From: Pseudoscleropodium purum | Taxonomy: Eukaryota; Streptophyta; Bryopsida; Hypnales; Brachytheciaceae | DNA: 64,000 nt | Assembly (NCBI GenBank): GCA_963969395.1 | Contig: OZ017796.1 | Location: 36,508,243 to 36,572,242, forward strand | Direction of reading: 5' to 3' | Part shown: positions 59,271 through 64,000 of the stretch, piece by piece | Numbering within the stretch: position 1 is the first letter of the stretch | Layout of the letters: the number at the start of each line of letters is the position of its first letter | Program-made: the position numbers and the translations under genes | The notes under the pieces: generated by a model | What the model saw: only the letters and a program-made list of their open reading frames with translations | What the model was told of the DNA's origin: nothing | The model's database searches: none

Positions 59271-62200
59271 GATCGCCGTCGGGCACTCGTCTTCGGGTTT
59301 GAAGCAATGGGGATGTCTGCAGGCTGTGACTCTGTGGCAGACTGCGTCGCGGGAGCAGCGAAGCTTCCGCCATAGCCAGAGCTGCTCTCGGGGCTGGCTA
59401 CCGACTGTTTACCATTTTTTTTCCTCCGGGGAGAGGATGTCTGTATTCAAGTTGGCGGGCGTCTAGGACTGGTACCGATTTTCATCATCCCCTACCGTTG
59501 TTCATTTTATATTATTATTGTTATTTGAAGCACTCTAGGGTCTTTAACAGAGCGGCGAAAGTCAAAGCATCTAAGGAAAGCTACCAAGGTTAGGGGATCA
59601 TTGTTAGCCGGTGGAAAACCCGGATGTGATTTGAAAACATCAGGGAAAAATTGTGAAAAAATCTATAAAATTCTTGTGTAGAGTTTAAAATAGAGAAAAA
59701 AAAATGGACTTGGTACTTGGAAAACCATTTCAATATAGAAATTATAGGAAAATAGCTAATAAAACTCTAAAATAACCTAAAGAGACATTCAAAGGCACTT
59801 TTCATTGGTTTGTCCTAATTGTCCATGGGACATTGCAGCTTGATTAATATTAGAAATGAGGAGGTAAAAAAATTGAGAAGTCTACCTCTCCAAGTCCCCT
59901 CTTTTGTTTTTGAGAAGTTATGCTTTGGAAATCATGATCTTTGAATTGGTGTAAACTATCAAGAAGGAATGGAATGTAGGAAAAAAATTAGAGCTTTGTT
60001 GCTCTTTGCATTACCAATGATGCCATTGAAGATTGAAAATTTTGAAACTCTATTTCTAGCTCGGAAGCCACCTTCACAATGAAAACTTGACCTTCACATG
60101 GTGATACAAATTTGGAAATCCAAAAAGTGGTCCTTGAAAGCAGTTGTTTTCTTGCATATAATGTAACAATGAACTCAAACAAAACATGAAATAAAAGCCA
60201 CAATGGTCATAGAAGTGAGTTGATCACATGTGCTCATAAGTAATTTAAGCAACTTCCATTAAAAGTAATCATCTTTGAAGGCAAAATTTTGCATTCCCAT
60301 CAAAACGTTGCATCCTGTGCAATAGTGTCTTCATAATTCTAAATTAAAGCATTCAAAAGTCAAAATAAAATTCATTCAATTTCTATTTCAATGTGGATAT
60401 TTTAATAAATTTAACTTAAAAAGATTCATTAATTTTTCTATTTTATTGGATGGATTGATGTATATTCAAAAACCTTTTATTCATTCTATTTTTATTAACC
60501 CTATAACCTCTAAAGTCCCAAGTAACTATATCCTTAAAGGATAATTTAAAGATTGGAAATATGATTTTTATTTGAATTGATGCTTGAGAAGAAAAAATAT
60601 GCCACATGAAGTTCAAAATAGTTGAGTTGTGGCAGCACAAAAAAATTATAAAAACTTGAAAAAAAAATTTATTTATTTCTCAAAGGTTTTGTCTATACAC
60701 GGCATTATTGACTCATTTTATTAATATTCCAATCTCTCTTGGAAGTATAGTGGCAAAATGGATGCTAGTCTCTTATAGCAAGGTCTTTGTTGTGAATATC
60801 TAAGGCAATTTCTAAGGAATCATGAATTGTTGCAAGTTCAAGTTGAGATGCATTGAATCAATTTTGGAGTATACTTTTTTCTTATAGCATGATTGTGATG
60901 CTCTCATGTGTAATTAGTTAGCGATTACTTAAACCCTAATAAATAAAACATCCTTATTTTTATCGTTGGAAATAGTAAAATACAAGACAAAATAAAGTTT
61001 ATAATTAATAATAAAATTTAGGTTTGAAATAATTCTTCAATCCTCAAAGATCAAAATAACATTTCTATTATATTTTTATATATTTATTAAAAACACTACA
61101 ATTATGGATGATTTGAATGAAAGAATATACAAATTGTATGAAGCAATATTTCATTTCATGGCTTTAGTTGTGTTGCATCATGATTCCATTGCCATATTCA
61201 CTAACTTCATTTCATCATTTTAGTCATTTGGCCTCATGACTCAATGGCCAAGTCATATCTAAGTGACTCTTCTCACTCAATGCACCCTATTTTTTTCAAT
61301 ATAAAAATATATATCACCAAATGGCTAAACTAGTTTTAAAATGGAGGTCATTTTTGAAATTAAAAAAACTAAAATCAAGACTTATTATTATTTTTTAAAC
61401 CAACAATGTGTTTGTAGTGAGGACCCTAGAATCAAGTTTGATCTAATTCTTTGAAGTGAATCAAACTATTATTCCAAGGATTTCAAAATTGAGGAATTTT
61501 TTGCCATACAAGACCAAAAAAACTTAATGTCATTAGACCTTCTTAGAGACCCATGACCTTTAATTATATGGAGTTAAAACACTTCTTAAGGACTTCTAGA
61601 CTTCTTAATTTTTCTCAAAGGTTGGGACCTCACTTTTGGATCTAGTGTAAATTAAACCTAAAGAGTCTTTCACACTACATCCCAAATCCCAATTTTCTAT
61701 GTCCCGCTTCAAGGCCAAATTCCACCTTCTTTGGATTGTAAAAAGTGAATAAAAATATCAAATGTGAGAACTTTGGACTTTACAATATAAAGATCAAAGT
61801 CCCAATTCTAAATCCTAGTTTGTCTCTTGAATGATTTTATATAACAATTAACTACCGTACTTAAAATGGGTGAAAAAGTCAAAAATTCATTTGGGAGGGT
61901 TCTTTTAGTATCAAATCTAGATTGGACAGATTTGGAGAGATTCTAGACCATGTGGATGATTTATATCAAAACATTTTTGGCATCAAAACTTCCCAAAAGA
62001 GTTGTTGTGTAGGCATTTTGGAGTGATGTACATGAGACTTGGGGTGTAGTTTGAAGATCTAAGTCCCAATTTCCAACTCCACCAATGAGATTTTGGGAAT
62101 TCAAAGAGCCTTGGATTTTGAGACATAATGTGAATGGGCTCTTATTTACCAAAATCACACTATTTTGAATTGTATAGGTTGAATTATTCATTTATTGTAC

Positions 62201-62440
62201 CAATTTCAACAAAAATAAATAAATTATTTTTGTCACTAGGTTTTTAGATGATGCTAATTTCTTCCCCCTCACTATTAAGTGTAGTTGTATCATGTGACTG
62301 TTTGTATCATTTTGTAGAATCAGTGCAAAAACTTGTATAGGGCAATGCTTGACAAAGAAAGAATTATGCCAATAGAAAGTCCAATAAGGATGGCAAAGCT
62401 TGACAAGGAAGATTTTTAATTTGCAAAATTCTAGATAACA
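59271..62440. other. Intergenic, AT-rich from 59,480
   Basis: 59,271-59,466 holds a shadow frame in promoter-like DNA; the remainder is AT-rich without recognised repeats or genes. Confidence 0.35.
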
Positions 62441-64000
62441 TTCAAGCTCTATTAGGAGGAGTCCATAGTAGGAAGAGATTTATCATAGAGACTGCCATCA
62501 AACTCGCAGAAAGGTTGCTCTTTGGAGCAATTGCCATTTTGTTCACCGAATTCACTGAAAGGAGCTTCCCAAACCAACCACAGCACATGCTCCAGCTTTC
62601 AATGAATTCGGGAAATGTTCGCGGAGAAGAGAAAATAACCAATTGTCTAACATACAGTATATCATAGATGATTGAGGAACATATATTATTTGCATAATTC
62701 TTGATGACGAGTGGCATTGCTTGATGTAAATTACACATAGAAATGCAAAACACGTATGAATATTACGCAAAATAGTGACCAAAACATGCAATAGCCAAAT
62801 GAGAATTGTGTAATCTACAATTCCTGACATGTTTGCCTCTCTCAGTAGTTGGAGGTTTTGCGGTATAATCTGCCCAGAAAATGACCGACGCATTTTTTGG
62901 CAATGGTTCATGGATTGTGCAAGGCAGAGTGACTATGGCAGCTTTCAGGCAGGGTGCGATTTTGAACTAAACATGCGTTACCTGTTTAACACCCACGAAC
63001 CCAATTAGAACTTTCAATCATGTACAAATTCTTTTTATTTCAATCACTATGGAGTACATGCGTGAATCGAGATTGGCAAAATTTGATATTTCAAGCACAG
63101 GGCATTGAGAACGAAGAATCTCGGTTCCTTTTGTCAAAGTTGCAAAGCTGCTCGAAAATGTTGTGATGTTCGCTTGCCCTTGCATCGAACCAAACATTGG
63201 TCGCTGGTTTCCTTTGCAACTAATGTTTTATGAAGTGCGACCTTACTTGCAATCTTGGTTGAGATTCGATGTTGAGCCTTCTCAGTCGGAGAGTTTTGAT
63301 TATGCCACAGACGAATCCCAGGTTCCGACTCGCACAACTTCGTTATGCCTGGTGCATTGTGGTGTTGTAGAGCGTGGTGTTAGTTAATACTTCAAAGAGA
63401 CCATAAAAATAGTGTCATACTTGATGTCAACAATGTCGTTGGTAAGAGGTTGAGGAATGAATTTAGGTACACTTTCGAACTAGTCGACCTACAGTGCATT
63501 CAGTTTGCAAATATCACTCCGAACACCCAAGTGCAAGCGTGCCTTTTAAGAGTGAATACGAAACACTTGAGGTAAGGTCAAGATTCTCTTAAGGATTACA
63601 GGTGTGGACGACGCAAGCCGAAGAATTCAGCTAACATGTTTGCATGATTAGCAAGCTTACATGAATCTGCAATTGATCATGGACTGTCTCCCACTTGTGG
63701 AGATGCTCAAGCTAAGAGTCTTTATATTAGTGATACTCGATCGATTTCTTCAGGAGCGATTGGACGTTTTTATAATTAACCTTCACCAGCGCAGGATTGT
63801 TACTCTCAAAAGTATCATTTATCGTCGACAATGATTTTGCTTTCTTGTGATCTTTACAAAACTTCTAAACAAATTTCTAAGTCAATCTGTGAGACTTAAT
63901 ATTAAAGAAGTAGAAGCTATCGCCAAAAATCCGTCCACACTAAGAAACACAGTGGAAAAGACAGCTAACTCTGGATCAGCTTATATTCATCGAAACAAAT
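62441..64000. other. Gene-like composition at right edge, no gene identified
   Basis: GC content and codon texture rise after 62,440. Overlapping minus frames (62442-62753, 62552-62911) and a plus frame (63163-63387) are open but match nothing I know. They could be exons or leader sequence of a gene continuing beyond the window. Confidence 0.3.

Noticed and set aside
62442..62911. Two overlapping minus-strand frames of 103 and 119 codons
   Set aside because: No recognisable domain, no splice context, and alternative frames are equally open.

Overview
This is nuclear DNA of a land plant. Evidence: a pentatricopeptide-repeat (PPR) gene closely related to an Arabidopsis chloroplast protein, a SAUR auxin-response gene, a plant-type TMEM18, a coding region ending in the plant-only GIL1/IRKI C-terminal domain, plant-type splice sites, and nuclear copies of mitochondrial genes. 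The mitochondrial fragments read like bryophyte mtDNA, so a seed-free plant (moss or liverwort grade) is my inference; the species cannot be named from this window. I see no rRNA, tRNA or CRISPR.

Layout. (1) 1-9,000, gene island: a minus-strand three-exon PPR gene (exons 6222-6019, 5260-4672, 4083-2822) faces a plus-strand single-exon TMEM18 gene (7009-7515) across a shared ~790-bp promoter interval; four degenerate ~200-bp tandem repeats follow TMEM18. (2) 9,000-17,100: AT-rich repeats (three ~290-bp tandem units, one copy of dispersed repeat R1, a candidate terminal-inverted-repeat element). (3) 17,100-23,700: the single-exon SAUR gene (18691-19125) with tandem duplications on both sides and a GC-rich cluster of TGGGCY motifs near 23.5 kb. 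(4) 25,200-31,000: a mosaic nuclear mitochondrial insertion (atp1, cox1, nad1, nad5 pieces), split inside nad5 by a 4.4-kb decayed pogo-like (DDE_1) DNA transposon. The mitochondrial reading frame restores the empty site exactly. (5) 31,000-53,000: nested repeats, including a 733-bp practically perfect inverted repeat, three related hAT-like non-autonomous elements (one with a clear 8-bp target duplication), a 503-bp insertion with a 6-bp target duplication, and several diverged families. No gene is visible there. (6) 53,800-59,200: a minus-strand gene for a 1,200-aa coiled-coil protein with the GIL1/IRKI C-terminal domain; its middle is encoded by a 54-bp minisatellite and a probable 5'-UTR intron carries ~262-bp tandem repeats. 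(7) 59,200-64,000: AT-rich DNA, then gene-like composition at the right edge without a recognisable gene.

The four genes do not form a pathway: chloroplast RNA metabolism (PPR), a nuclear-envelope membrane protein (TMEM18), auxin-linked growth (SAUR) and a cytoskeleton/signalling-type coiled-coil protein. Two themes unify the window. The mobile and mitochondrial DNA is decaying by changes that look like C-to-T, and degenerate tandem duplications of 120-260 bp recur beside or within the non-coding parts of three of the four genes.
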